NCBI GenBank assembly: GCA_047626725.1
Contig: JBLHSG010000022.1
Coordinates: forward strand, 5,034 to 69,033
Direction: 5' to 3'
DNA from: Ascidiaceihabitans sp034111945
GTDB lineage: Bacteria > Pseudomonadota > Alphaproteobacteria > Rhodobacterales > Rhodobacteraceae
Length of the DNA: 64,000 bases
Shown piece after piece: positions 35,423 to 44,476 of this stretch. Position 1 is the stretch's first letter, and each line of letters starts with the position of its first letter. The position numbers and the translations under genes were made by a program. The notes below the pieces were generated by a model that searched no databases, was not told the origin of the DNA, and worked only from the letters and a program-made list of their open reading frames with translations.

Positions 35423-36169
35423 TCATTCCTGCATAGTTTGCATCAGCTGTTCGATCTGCGCCCGATTGTTGCGACTGACCGGGATTTCAGCGCCATCTTG
35501 TGTGGTCAAAAAATCACGCCCCGCGCGACGTTTATGTGTACTCACCGCGCCACGCGCGACCCAATGGGACCGATGCACCTGCAGGCCAAAACCGTCCTCC
35601 AGCTCTTTTGCAGCGTCGCCGATACGCATCAGGATCAGACTGTCACCGGCGTGGGTCACCACCTTTAGATAGTGGTCTTGCGCTTCCAAACGGATCAGTT
35701 TCGCGCGTTTTTCAAGGGGCAGTCGTTCCAGAAACTTTGCCATCCGCCCATCATCGCGGGATATTGGAATTTCGGGGCGCATCAACTGGATTGTCGAAAA
35801 CACAACGCCCACGCTAACGCCGACAATAACCAGCAGGTAAAGGTATTCGCCCCACCCCGAACCAATGGAAAACAGCGTGATATTCACCGCGTAAATTCCG
35901 GCACTCAGGATCGCCGCAAAGCATAACCAGACCAGTAATTTGATCCAAACGGTTTGCCCGGTGTTCACCCGAACCGCGACCATACTTAGCCCCACAGACG
36001 CAGCACACACAGCGGACCAATACATCGTGCGCGGTAAAATTGTCATCGCTTCGTGCGTTCCAAAGGGACCGGACATCGACGTCAGAATGCTCGCCAGCGC
36101 CCAGATGCCAAGCGGGACCCAAAGCCAGCGCATTTCACGAAACGTCAACGGTTCGCCCCCATAAAACAC
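35423..36169 (-). CDS. membrane-anchored LytTR transcription regulator, second of two
   Basis: This 248-residue protein has the same plan as its neighbour: four predicted helices (about 13-130) and a C-terminal LytTR domain with LQVHRSHWVARGAVSTHKR and IPVSRNNRAQIEQL. The N-terminal GTG at 36169 gives 12 residues before the first helix; an ATG at 36133 is an alternative. Both proteins share SGPFGTHE/SGPFGTYE after the first helix, showing they are paralogues. The 117-base gap between them contains no gene. Confidence 0.86.
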   Translation of the reverse strand: MFYGGEPLTFREMRWLWVPLGIWALASILTSMSGPFGTHEAMTILPRTMYWSAVCAASVGLSMVAVRVNTGQTVWIKLLVWLCFAAILSAGIYAVNITLFSIGSGWGEYLYLLVIVGVSVGVVFSTIQLMRPEIPISRDDGRMAKFLERLPLEKRAKLIRLEAQDHYLKVVTHAGDSLILMRIGDAAKELEDGFGLQVHRSHWVARGAVSTHKRRAGRDFLTTQDGAEIPVSRNNRAQIEQLMQTMQE

Positions 36170-36268
36170 GACATCTCGCGCAAGGATCGGACCGTTGGCG
36201 CATAGTCAGTTGCCAGCGGGATCGGGGTGCATCCAGATAGGTTCAGATTGCAAATTTTGGATGTTAAC

Positions 36269-36667
36269 ATGACCCTTGCCCCCCTTTTAAACGCACCGTT
36301 TGTTGTACAAGCACACGCCATTGTCGCGCTCGGTTTGGTCATTCTAACGGTGGTGTTGTTCACTTTCAAACGCGGATCAAGGGTGCATCGCATTTTAGGA
36401 TGGACGTGGGTGATTTCGATGGGGTTTGTGGCGATGTCCAGTTTCTGGATCAGCACGATTGGTCAATTCGGACCCTTTAGTTTTATTCACCTGCTGTCGA
36501 TTTTCACACTGGGATCGCTGGTTGTTAACGTGCGCGCCGCACGGATGCACAACGTAAAAGCGCACCAAAAAGGCATGAAATCCCTTGTTTTTGGTGCGCT
36601 TTTGATCGCCGGACTGTTCACGTTACTGCCCGGCCGCATAATGTTCGAGGTGCTGACTGGCGGTTAG
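36269..36667 (+). CDS. small four-helix membrane protein, DUF2306-like
   Basis: This 132-residue protein has four hydrophobic helices with conserved polar residues at their ends: FVVQAHAIVALGLV, RVHRILGWTWVISMGFV, FSFIHLLSIF and NVKAHQKGMKSL. The histidine pattern resembles DUF2306 proteins, of unknown function. The start at 36269 follows AACATG; the longer frame from 36227 runs back toward the divergent regulator. It overlaps the end of folD by 4 bases on the opposite strand. Confidence 0.78.
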   Translation: MTLAPLLNAPFVVQAHAIVALGLVILTVVLFTFKRGSRVHRILGWTWVISMGFVAMSSFWISTIGQFGPFSFIHLLSIFTLGSLVVNVRAARMHNVKAHQKGMKSLVFGALLIAGLFTLLPGRIMFEVLTGG

Positions 36668-37581
36668 GCCGTGAGCCCTTCGGGTTCGTCCAAACCGTTG
36701 GCGCGGCAGCAGGCCGTCACCGTGTTGGCCAACAGGCACGCGATGGTCATGGGGCCAACGCCGCCTGGAACTGGCGTGATTGCACCGGCGCGCGCGGCAC
36801 AAGATTCGTAATGCACATCGCCCACCAATTTGGTTTTGACACTGCCATCTTCCTTGAGGCCCTTTTCAGGCGCATCCAAACGGTTGATGCCCACATCGAT
36901 GACTGTCGCACCTTCTTTGATCCAATCGCCAGGGACCATTTCGGGGCGACCAACAGCCGCCACAACGATGTCCGCGCGACGCACAACATCGGCTAAATCT
37001 TTGGTCCGCGAATGCGCAATCGTGACGGTACAGCTGTCGTTCAACAACAATTGCGCCATCGGTTTGCCCACAATATTCGAGCGACCAATAACAACAGCGT
37101 CCATGCCGGAAATCGATCCGTGATGGTCACGCAGCATCATCAAACAGCCCAGCGGTGTGCACGGCACCATCGATTTTTGGCCAGTGCCCAACAGACCCAC
37201 ATTCGAGATGTGAAACCCGTCAACGTCTTTGGCAGGTGAGATCGAATTGATCACCAAATCTTCGTCCAGATGTTTCGGCAATGGCAGCTGCACCAAAATG
37301 CCGTGGATGCTTGGGTCGTTGTTCAACTGATCGATCAACGCCAGCAAATCCGCCTCGGCCGTGTCCACATCCAGCTTGTGTTCAACGCTGTGCATGCCGA
37401 CTTCGACAGTCATTTTGCCTTTGGAACGCACGTAAACTTGGCTCGCCGGGTCTTCGCCTACCAGAACCACAGCCAGACCCGGTGTGATGCCGTGATCACT
37501 CACCAAGCGGCTCACATGTTTTGCCACTTTTCCACGCACGGTTGCCGCAAAGGCTTTTCCGTCAATCACTGTCGCTGCCAT
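36664..37581 (-). CDS. folD: methylenetetrahydrofolate dehydrogenase / cyclohydrolase
   Basis: This 305-residue bifunctional enzyme interconverts 5,10-methylene-THF and 10-formyl-THF. It has YVRSKGKMTVEVGM with the catalytic lysine region, PCTPLGCLMML, the NADP-binding VVIGRSNIVGKPMAQLL and the C-terminal PVPGGVGPMT. The ATG at 37581 has GATGGGG upstream; a GTG at 37590 would add three residues. With fhs upstream it supplies one-carbon units. A structured RNA region lies in its leader. Confidence 0.95.
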   Translation of the reverse strand: MAATVIDGKAFAATVRGKVAKHVSRLVSDHGITPGLAVVLVGEDPASQVYVRSKGKMTVEVGMHSVEHKLDVDTAEADLLALIDQLNNDPSIHGILVQLPLPKHLDEDLVINSISPAKDVDGFHISNVGLLGTGQKSMVPCTPLGCLMMLRDHHGSISGMDAVVIGRSNIVGKPMAQLLLNDSCTVTIAHSRTKDLADVVRRADIVVAAVGRPEMVPGDWIKEGATVIDVGINRLDAPEKGLKEDGSVKTKLVGDVHYESCAARAGAITPVPGGVGPMTIACLLANTVTACCRANGLDEPEGLTA

Positions 37582-37616
37582 CTGAGACACCCCATCTTTT
37601 GTATTACAAATATCCC

Positions 37617-37691
37617 CGCCGATCTGGCGGTCTTGACGCCTAAAGGCGTTAAGGCGGGGCGGTCGTGGCTCAATGCCCCGATCGCCCCGCC
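37617..37691 (-). other. cluster of three hairpins between fhs and folD
   Basis: Three adjacent stem-loops fit here: GGCGGGGCG / CGCCCCGCC (37653-37661 with 37683-37691, 9 bp), GACGCC-TAAA-GGCGTT, and CCGCC with GGCGG. CCCCGCC at 37617-37623 can alternatively pair with GGCGGGG at 37653-37659, so mutually exclusive folds are possible. The first hairpin is 26 bases after the fhs stop, and the last ends about 36 bases before folD. It could be a terminator-antiterminator leader; I do not recognise a known riboswitch. Confidence 0.5.
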
Positions 37692-37717
37692 CTGTGTTCT
37701 GACACAGATCGTAAGTC

Positions 37718-39394
37718 TTAGAACAAGCCTTCGACTTCGCCCTTGTCGTTCAAGCAGATTGCCTCGGCCGACGGCACACGTGGCAGACCCGGCATCGTCA
37801 TGATCTCACCGCAGATCGCGACAACAAATCCGGCCCCCGCGCTCAGGCGAACTTCACGCACTGGCACAGAGTGGCCGGTTGGCGCGCCGCGCACTGTTGG
37901 ATCCGTGGTGAACGAGTATTGGGTTTTCGCCATACAAACCGGCAGGTGACCGTAGCCTTGGTCTTCCCATGTTTTCAGTTGGTCGCGGATCTTTTGATCC
38001 ATCAACGCTTCGTCCGCGCGGTAAATGCGCTTGGCGATTGTGTTGATTTTTTCGGCCAAAGGCATCTCGTCCGGGTAGATCGGCGCGAAATTGGCAATAC
38101 CTGAATCCGCGATTTCGGCAACGCGTGTCGCCAATTCTGCGGACCCTTCGGACCCCAATTCCCAGTGACGTGACAGGATCGCTTCGGCGCCTTGCGATTC
38201 AACATAGTCTTTGATTGCTTGCACTTCGGCGTCTGTATCCGTGACAAAGTGGTTGATCGCGACAACAACCGGCACCCCAAAGGATTTCAGGTTTTCAACG
38301 TGGCGACCCAAGTTCGGGCAACCCGCCTTAACCGCGTCAACGTTTTCACCACCAAGGTCGGCCTTGGCCACGCCGCCGTTCATTTTCATCGCGCGCACAG
38401 TGGCCACGCAGACAACAACAGACGGGGACAAACCAGCTTTGCGGCATTTGATGTTCAGGAACTTTTCAGCGCCCAAATCTGCGCCAAATCCGGCTTCGGT
38501 AACAACATAATCCGCCAATTTCAGCGCCGTTGTTGTCGCGATAACAGAGTTACAGCCGTGCGCGATGTTCGCGAATGGACCACCGTGAACAAACGCAGGG
38601 TTGTTTTCCAGCGTCTGAACGATGTTTGGCTGCATCGCGTCCTTGAGCAGAACAGTCATGGCGCCATCAGCTTTGATGTCACGCGCATAAACCGCAGTAC
38701 GATCACGACGATAGGCCACGATCATGTCGCCCAAACGGGTTTGCAAATCTTGCAAGTTGTTCGCAAGGCACAGGATCGCCATAACTTCGGACGCCACTGT
38801 GATGTCAAAACCCGCCTCGCGTGGGAAGCCGTTGGCGACCCCACCCAAAGACGCAGTGATCTGACGCAATGCTCGGTCGTTCATGTCGACGACGCGGCGC
38901 CACACAACACGGCGCACGTCGATGTCCAGCTCGTTGCCCCAGTAGATGTGGTTGTCGATCATTGCAGACAGCAGGCTGTGCGCGGATGTGATGGCGTGAA
39001 AGTCACCGGTAAAGTGCAGGTTCATTTCTTCCATTGGAACGATCTGGGCGTAACCGCCGCCTGCAGCGCCACCCTTCATACCAAAGTTCGGGCCCAGCGA
39101 TGCTTCGCGAATACAAACACAAGCGTTTTTGCCGATGCGGTTCAGGCCATCGCCCAAACCAACGGTTGTTGTGGTTTTGCCTTCGCCCGCAGGTGTCGGG
39201 TTGATCGCCGTTACAAGGATCAGTTTGCCGTCTTCGCGATCTTGAACCGAGTTGATGAAATTCTGGCTTACTTTGGCTTTGTCGTGGCCGTAAGGCAGCA
39301 GGTCATCAGTCGAAATACCCAGCTTTGCACCAATCTCTTGGATTGGCAGCTTGTTGGCTTCACGTGCGATTTGGATGTCGGTTTTATAGCCCAT
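37718..39394 (-). CDS. fhs: formate-tetrahydrofolate ligase
   Basis: This 558-residue enzyme makes 10-formyl-THF from formate, THF and ATP. The nucleotide loop is TPAGEGKTTTTVGLGDGL near residue 67, and the segments LGPNFGMKGGAAGGGYAQ and GGPFANIAHGCNSV are typical. AAAGGA precedes the ATG. In marine Roseobacters Fhs and FolD are often linked with oxidation of methyl groups; here only gene proximity supports that. Confidence 0.97.
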   Translation of the reverse strand: MGYKTDIQIAREANKLPIQEIGAKLGISTDDLLPYGHDKAKVSQNFINSVQDREDGKLILVTAINPTPAGEGKTTTTVGLGDGLNRIGKNACVCIREASLGPNFGMKGGAAGGGYAQIVPMEEMNLHFTGDFHAITSAHSLLSAMIDNHIYWGNELDIDVRRVVWRRVVDMNDRALRQITASLGGVANGFPREAGFDITVASEVMAILCLANNLQDLQTRLGDMIVAYRRDRTAVYARDIKADGAMTVLLKDAMQPNIVQTLENNPAFVHGGPFANIAHGCNSVIATTTALKLADYVVTEAGFGADLGAEKFLNIKCRKAGLSPSVVVCVATVRAMKMNGGVAKADLGGENVDAVKAGCPNLGRHVENLKSFGVPVVVAINHFVTDTDAEVQAIKDYVESQGAEAILSRHWELGSEGSAELATRVAEIADSGIANFAPIYPDEMPLAEKINTIAKRIYRADEALMDQKIRDQLKTWEDQGYGHLPVCMAKTQYSFTTDPTVRGAPTGHSVPVREVRLSAGAGFVVAICGEIMTMPGLPRVPSAEAICLNDKGEVEGLF

Positions 39395-39636
39395 GAGAAT
39401 TCCTTTACTCGGTGGTCAGGCGGAAATGCTTGTCGCTTGCATACATCCGAGTACCGCCCCGATCAGGTCGCGTTTCCGACATTTCTAGCTGTTGATGCGG
39501 CGCGGTGTCGCAATCTGGTTTCTTTTCGGAAACGATTGTGGTGCGCGGCACGCACACCTTACCCTCAGTTACCCGGTCTTTTGACCCAAATACTATCCGC
39601 CAGATCGCGTAAGGTGCGCGTGTCGTGCACCACGGA
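39395..39636 (-). other. intergenic leader upstream of fhs
   Basis: This 242-base gap separates the MOSC gene from fhs on the minus strand. It holds GC-rich pairings, such as GGTGTGCG with CGCGCACC (minus strand, near 39537-39556, one wobble) and GGTGC with GCACC near 39616-39635. No open frame looks coding. It should contain the fhs promoter and possibly a structured leader. Confidence 0.4.
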
Positions 39637-40236
39637 TCAGGTGAACAAATCACCCATCGGGGCCCATGCGCGTTGATCCGGCACATGCAATCGCAAGGTA
39701 TCGCCAATCTGGAAAAGCCCCTCGCGTTCAACCCAAGCCGTCACACCGCGCCTGTTTTTAGCAGCCGGTTTAAACGCTTGGCCAAAACCCGAATGTTCCA
39801 TTTCAATTTCCCGCCCCGGCAGCACACAGGGGCGGTTTTCCATGTCGATCACGATTGACGCCCCGCTGGCTTCGCACTGCAATCGGGCAGAGGGCGGCAG
39901 GTGGGTCAAATCCGGAATGCCTTCGATCACCATCGACGCGCCCATCCATGTTGGGTCCAAGTTATCAAGCTTCATCGTCGCGGCGATCCCTGCGATCTCC
40001 TCGGCGGACAAGACGCTTAACTGGCGCACGTTCCGGATTTCGGTGCCTTTGGGGTACTGTGTCGTCACGCGCACGCAAGATGGGCGCGTGGCACCGCCGT
40101 GTGCCTCACCTTTGAACCCGTCAAAGCTGGCGAATGCCTGTTGCAACGCTTCGGATCGCAATGTGCCACCGTCCTGCACCACACGGCCAAGCCACGTGAT
40201 CCGTCCGGTGTAATTGGTGGGGGCAAGGGCTGGCAT
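39637..40236 (-). CDS. MOSC domain protein
   Basis: This 199-residue protein matches the MOSC fold (molybdenum cofactor sulfurase C-terminal). It has the family's cysteine region ARLQCEASGASIVIDMENRPC and the late GVTAWVEREGLFQIGDTLRL. Stand-alone MOSC proteins are thought to move sulfur or bind molybdenum cofactor; the substrate is unknown. AGGAGAA lies before the ATG. It is separated from ftsH by a terminator. Confidence 0.85.
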   Translation of the reverse strand: MPALAPTNYTGRITWLGRVVQDGGTLRSEALQQAFASFDGFKGEAHGGATRPSCVRVTTQYPKGTEIRNVRQLSVLSAEEIAGIAATMKLDNLDPTWMGASMVIEGIPDLTHLPPSARLQCEASGASIVIDMENRPCVLPGREIEMEHSGFGQAFKPAAKNRRGVTAWVEREGLFQIGDTLRLHVPDQRAWAPMGDLFT

Positions 40237-40272
40237 GTCAAATTCTCCTGAAATTCAGGTACAGGGTGCGTT

Positions 40273-40304
40273 AAAAACAAAGGCCCCGCAAGTTGCGAGG
40301 CCTC
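40273..40304 (-). terminator. rho-independent terminator after ftsH
   Basis: On the minus strand, AGGCCTCGC pairs with GCGGGGCCT (one mismatch) around AACTT, followed by TTGTTTTT. It lies 55 bases after the ftsH stop and ends the long ruvC-ftsH run, before the MOSC gene. Confidence 0.8.
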
Positions 40305-40358
40305 TGATGTCTATGACATTTTGCGTAACTTTCATCGCATCTGGTGATGCGTTCAAGG

Positions 40359-42278
40359 TTACGTTGGTTCTGGTTCCAGCCCACCATCCGCAGCCGGCGG
40401 CGTCTTTTTCGACTTGGCCTTTGGGATCGCGGTCAGGCTTGGCTTGTTGCCATCGTCAGACGCACTGTCATCGCCGTCATCCGGCGCATGCGGTGGTTCG
40501 CCCCGCATCACACGGCCGATTTCTTCGCCTGTTAGCGTTTCGTATTCCAACAGACCTTGGGCCAAACGTTCGAATTCTTCGTTCTTTTCTTCGATGATCT
40601 TGACCGCCCAGTCGTACCCGTCCTGAATAAACAACTGCACTTCTTCTTCGATCAATTCTTTGGTGCTGGCTGACACGGACAGACCTGTTGTCTTGCCGTT
40701 GTAGCCCTCTGCGGCCTCGGCGTAGTCGATGTTACCGACCTTGTCCGACATGCCCCAGCGCAGAACCATCGCACGCGCCAAAGCAGAGGCTTGCATGATG
40801 TCGCCCGCAGGACCATTCGAGACTGAATCCGCACCATATTTGTGGATTTCAGCCGCTTTGCCCGCCATTGTCATGGCCAAACGCTGGTGGCATTCGTCCT
40901 TGAACATGTTCAGGCGATCCATTTCAGGCAGGCTCATCACCATGCCCAAGGCACCGCCGCGTGGAATAATCGTGGCTTTATAGACCGGATCACATTTCGG
41001 CAGGGTCATCCCGACCAGCGCGTGACCTGCTTCGTGATAGGCAGTCATTTCCTTCTGCTCGGCTGTCAAAACCATTGAGCGACGTTCGGCCCCCATCATG
41101 ATCTTGTCTTTGGCGGATTCGAAATCAGCCATCGCCACGAACCGCCGGCCAATGCGCGCCGCGGTCAAGGCCGCCTCGTTCACAAGGTTCGCAAGATCCG
41201 CACCGGAAAAGCCCGGGGTGCCGCGTGCAATGATGCGCAGATCGACGTCAGGACCAAGTGGTGTTTTACGTGCGTGCACAGCCAAAATCTTGTCACGACC
41301 TTTGATGTCCGGATTGCCAACAGTCACCTGACGGTCAAAACGACCAGGGCGCAGCAAGGCAGGGTCAAGCACGTCTTTACGGTTGGTGGCCGCGATGATG
41401 ATGACACCTTCGTTGGCTTCAAAACCGTCCATTTCGACCAGCAACTGGTTCAATGTCTGTTCACGTTCGTCGTTGCCGCCACCGTAGCCTGCGCCACGAG
41501 ACCGACCGACCGCATCGATTTCATCGATAAACACGATGCAGGGCGCGTTCTTTTTCGCCTGTTCGAACATGTCGCGCACACGGGATGCACCAACACCGAC
41601 AAACATTTCGACAAAATCGGAACCTGAAATTGTAAAGAATGGCACACCCGCCTCGCCCGCAATTGCGCGCGCCAGCAGTGTTTTACCAGTACCGGGAGGG
41701 CCCTCAAGCAACGCCCCTTTGGGGATTTTGCCGCCAAGACGCGAGAATTTCTGCGGGTTGCGCAAGAATTCGACGATCTCTTCCAGCTCTTCTTTGGCTT
41801 CATCGATGCCTGCAACGTCGTCAAATGTGACGCGCCCGTGCTTTTCGGTCAGCATCTTGGCCTTGGATTTGCCAAAGCCCATCGCACCGCCTTTGCCGCC
41901 GCCCTGCATCCGGTTCATAAAGAAGATCCAGACACCGATCAGCAACAACACAGGCAGGATCGCAAACAAGAAGGAGCTAAATCCGCTTTGCGCCTGCTTT
42001 TTCGCTTCGAAGTTGACGTTGTTGTCGATCAGCAATTCAGTGACCGAAGCATCGCCCGGAATGATCGCGACTTTGCGTTCGCCATTGCTGACAAATGTGA
42101 CCTGTTCACCGTCGAGCTGCACGTCACTGACAGTGCCGCTTCGGATGTCAGTTACGAACTCTGAATACGTGCTGCCACCGCTTTGCTGCGATGTTTCTGT
42201 TCCGTTGAACAGGTTGAACAGTGCAAGAACCAAAAGGAACAGAACCACCCAGAAGGCGATATTGCGTGCATTTCCCAA
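40359..42278 (-). CDS. ftsH: ATP-dependent zinc metalloprotease FtsH (TTG start)
   Basis: This 639-residue membrane AAA protease degrades misfolded membrane proteins and short-lived regulators. It has two N-terminal helices (about 7-23 and 98-116), Walker A GPPGTGKTLLA near 190, Walker B CIVFIDEIDAVG, and the zinc site HEAGH near 414. The start is TTG at 42278, giving MGNARNIAFWVVLF, with AGGAG (42286-42290) exactly 7 bases upstream. An in-frame ATG at 42305 lies upstream of that AGGAG and is not favoured. It is the last gene of the Tol-Pal run and is followed by a terminator. Confidence 0.95.
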   Translation of the reverse strand: MGNARNIAFWVVLFLLVLALFNLFNGTETSQQSGGSTYSEFVTDIRSGTVSDVQLDGEQVTFVSNGERKVAIIPGDASVTELLIDNNVNFEAKKQAQSGFSSFLFAILPVLLLIGVWIFFMNRMQGGGKGGAMGFGKSKAKMLTEKHGRVTFDDVAGIDEAKEELEEIVEFLRNPQKFSRLGGKIPKGALLEGPPGTGKTLLARAIAGEAGVPFFTISGSDFVEMFVGVGASRVRDMFEQAKKNAPCIVFIDEIDAVGRSRGAGYGGGNDEREQTLNQLLVEMDGFEANEGVIIIAATNRKDVLDPALLRPGRFDRQVTVGNPDIKGRDKILAVHARKTPLGPDVDLRIIARGTPGFSGADLANLVNEAALTAARIGRRFVAMADFESAKDKIMMGAERRSMVLTAEQKEMTAYHEAGHALVGMTLPKCDPVYKATIIPRGGALGMVMSLPEMDRLNMFKDECHQRLAMTMAGKAAEIHKYGADSVSNGPAGDIMQASALARAMVLRWGMSDKVGNIDYAEAAEGYNGKTTGLSVSASTKELIEEEVQLFIQDGYDWAVKIIEEKNEEFERLAQGLLEYETLTGEEIGRVMRGEPPHAPDDGDDSASDDGNKPSLTAIPKAKSKKTPPAADGGLEPEPT

Positions 42279-42285
42279 GGAAAGT

Positions 42286-42290
42286 CTCCT
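42286..42290 (-). promoter_or_regulatory. Shine-Dalgarno site that sets the ftsH TTG start
   Basis: AGGAG on the minus strand lies 7 bases before the TTG at 42278. The upstream in-frame ATG (42305) has no comparable site, so this decides the start. Confidence 0.75.
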
Positions 42291-42361
42291 AAAAAATATG
42301 GTCAAAGCCTAGGAATTTGGCCCGATCCGTTGATTGTAAGATAGAGGTCGTGAGGATTTCT

Positions 42362-43624
42362 TCAATGCGAAAGCAAAAAGGTTTGGAATTTTGCGACAAT
42401 CTGCGCACTCCAACCTTGATTGTGTCCTGCAATTGGGGCTGCGATCAATTCATCGCCCCTAAAAACCGCCGGAGACGCCAAAAGACTGCGCCGTGGCACC
42501 CCCGAATCCCGCCAATCAGGACAGTCTGTGATCGCATCACCCAGCGCGCGAATTTCAAGGTCCGCATTATGGGGGCCATCCAAGCGCCAGCGCCGGTCCC
42601 AAATCTGATCCGTCGGGCAAATCGTGTCTTTGACGCTGTTCAATTCGCGAGAGATCCGAAGCGTGCCATCGTGCGGCGTCAGCACACAGCCCGAAACAGT
42701 TTGCGCGCGCGCATCCGGCATACTCAGATCGATCAGTTTGATCGCGACAGAACGCGCCGGATAATCAGCGCCGCCAATCCATTGAATAGCTTTTGAGGCC
42801 AACCTACGCTCGATCTCTTGAGGTAGCGCCGTGTTGAGCGGCAAAACCACATCGCCGCCACGGGCGACATCCAAACGATCCGCCTCTTGGCGCGTGTAGT
42901 GTTCAAGCGTGGCGCGGGTCATCGCCAGATTGTGACTGATATTATGCAGCGTTTTGCGATCAATCCCGAGCGGTTCCAAAGCGACCAAAGCCTGACGCGC
43001 AAGCGTGCGAGTATAGGCAGGATCATCGTTGGTCGGATCATCAACCCAAGTCACATCGTGACGCCGCAAATAATCGCGCAATTCCTCGCGGCCTTGTTGC
43101 CAAAGTGGACGCGCCCAAAGCAGATCGTGACGGGTGAACTGAGGACGCATCGCCGCCAAACCATCGACGCCAGCACGCCGCCCCAACCGCATCAGAAACG
43201 ATTCAGCCACATCATCGCGGGTATGGCCCAGCGCAATGCCACCAATGCCGCGTGTTTTGGCCCAATCGGCCATCAGCGCATAACGGGCATCGCGGGCCGC
43301 TGCAGACAGATTGCCCTGCCCGTCCCAGCCCTGCCACTTTAACGTCGTATGAGGGATGCCACGATTTTGGCAGAATACTTGCACATCTGCCGCCTCGTCT
43401 GCGGATTGTGATCGCAAGCCGTGATCAACTGTGACGGCTTCGATTTCGTGGCCGGTTTTATCGGACCAGCGGGCGTATAAATGCAGCAATGCCATGCTGT
43501 CGCCGCCCCCGGATACGGCAATGCCAACGCGGTCAGGCGTGTCGATGAAAAACGCCGTATCGACAACATGCAAAAGCGGGGCATCGTCGCCTTGGCGTTT
43601 TAACCAATCCGTGCCTAGTTGCAT
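42362..43624 (-). CDS. tilS: tRNA(Ile)-lysidine synthase
   Basis: This 420-residue enzyme modifies the wobble C34 of tRNA-Ile(CAU) to lysidine with ATP and lysine. The PP-loop is VSGGGDSMALLHLY near residue 37, followed by VDHGLR and GHTRDDVAESFLMRLGR. It starts within the last bases of cpoB (10-base overlap). The tilS-ftsH linkage is widespread in bacteria. Confidence 0.94.
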   Translation of the reverse strand: MQLGTDWLKRQGDDAPLLHVVDTAFFIDTPDRVGIAVSGGGDSMALLHLYARWSDKTGHEIEAVTVDHGLRSQSADEAADVQVFCQNRGIPHTTLKWQGWDGQGNLSAAARDARYALMADWAKTRGIGGIALGHTRDDVAESFLMRLGRRAGVDGLAAMRPQFTRHDLLWARPLWQQGREELRDYLRRHDVTWVDDPTNDDPAYTRTLARQALVALEPLGIDRKTLHNISHNLAMTRATLEHYTRQEADRLDVARGGDVVLPLNTALPQEIERRLASKAIQWIGGADYPARSVAIKLIDLSMPDARAQTVSGCVLTPHDGTLRISRELNSVKDTICPTDQIWDRRWRLDGPHNADLEIRALGDAITDCPDWRDSGVPRRSLLASPAVFRGDELIAAPIAGHNQGWSAQIVAKFQTFLLSH

Positions 43625-44442
43625 CCGATGTTGCGCATTTGCGAATTGGCCAACAAGGCAGAGGGGTCAGTCGGGAAACGCGACGATACTTCGCCCAGTG
43701 TCACGCAAGCCTCGTTGGTTTGACCCAACCGGCCCAATGATGCGCCCAATTTGAACAGCGCTTCGGGGGCATCTGCGCCGGTTTGGTTCTGGCTAAACGC
43801 ATCCAGATACGCGCGTGCGGCATTGCGGGTATCCCCCACTGCGTCCAACGCATCACCGCGTTTCAGATCAGCCGTCGTGGCTAGCGGACCACCTGGATAG
43901 GTCTGATTAAAGGTCGCAAACTGCTCTGCAGCGCCTTGAAAGTTACCCGAAGCGAGCGCCTCCGACGCCCGCTCAAAGTCTGCCTGTTCTTGCGTTGCAA
44001 GTTGGCCTGTCGTGGTGGGCTGTGCCGGCGTAATCGCAGGGGTCGTGGTTTGCGCCCCCGTGTTTGAACCACCGCCAAGGGTCGACGTTTCGCCAAGCGC
44101 GCCAATATCACCGCCCTCAAGTTCAACCAGCCGGAATTCCAGATCACCAATGCGGTTGGTGCCATCTGCAACCACACGATCAATGCGGTTTTCCAGCTGT
44201 TCGGTTTTACCCGTCAGGCGCTGCAATTCAGATTCAATGGAATTGACACGGTCCAGCAAACCACCTGCACCAATCGTGCCGTTGGATCCACCCGTCGTCG
44301 ACAGCTCGCGCTTGAGCTTTTGAATTTCGACATTCAAAATCGTCAATTCCTGACGAACATCGGCAAGCGTTTCACTGTTTTGCGCTGTGGCCACCATCGG
44401 CAACCACATCACACAAACAGCTACCAAAGCACTGTATCGCAT
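43615..44442 (-). CDS. cpoB: cell division coordinator CpoB (YbgF)
   Basis: This 275-residue periplasmic protein has a signal peptide (ending near MVATAQ), an N-terminal coiled coil (about 25-85, e.g. RVNSIESELQRLTGKTEQLEN), a Gly/Thr/Gln-rich linker, and C-terminal TPR units (GDTRNAARAYLDAFSQNQTG, LGRLGQTNEACVTLGEV). CpoB links Tol energy use with peptidoglycan synthesis at division. The ATG at 44442 has a GGGG site 5 bases upstream; a TTG codon lies just before it. It overlaps tilS. Confidence 0.92.
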   Translation of the reverse strand: MRYSALVAVCVMWLPMVATAQNSETLADVRQELTILNVEIQKLKRELSTTGGSNGTIGAGGLLDRVNSIESELQRLTGKTEQLENRIDRVVADGTNRIGDLEFRLVELEGGDIGALGETSTLGGGSNTGAQTTTPAITPAQPTTTGQLATQEQADFERASEALASGNFQGAAEQFATFNQTYPGGPLATTADLKRGDALDAVGDTRNAARAYLDAFSQNQTGADAPEALFKLGASLGRLGQTNEACVTLGEVSSRFPTDPSALLANSQMRNIGCN

Positions 44443-44476
44443 CAAAACCCCACTTAAACCCTAGTTAGCCCGTCGT

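Noticed and set aside
38192..39676. A 494-codon open frame on the plus strand opposite fhs
   Set aside because: It lies fully antisense to fhs and its fused leader; composition is Arg/Asn/His/Gln-rich without any domain, a usual shadow of a high-GC gene.
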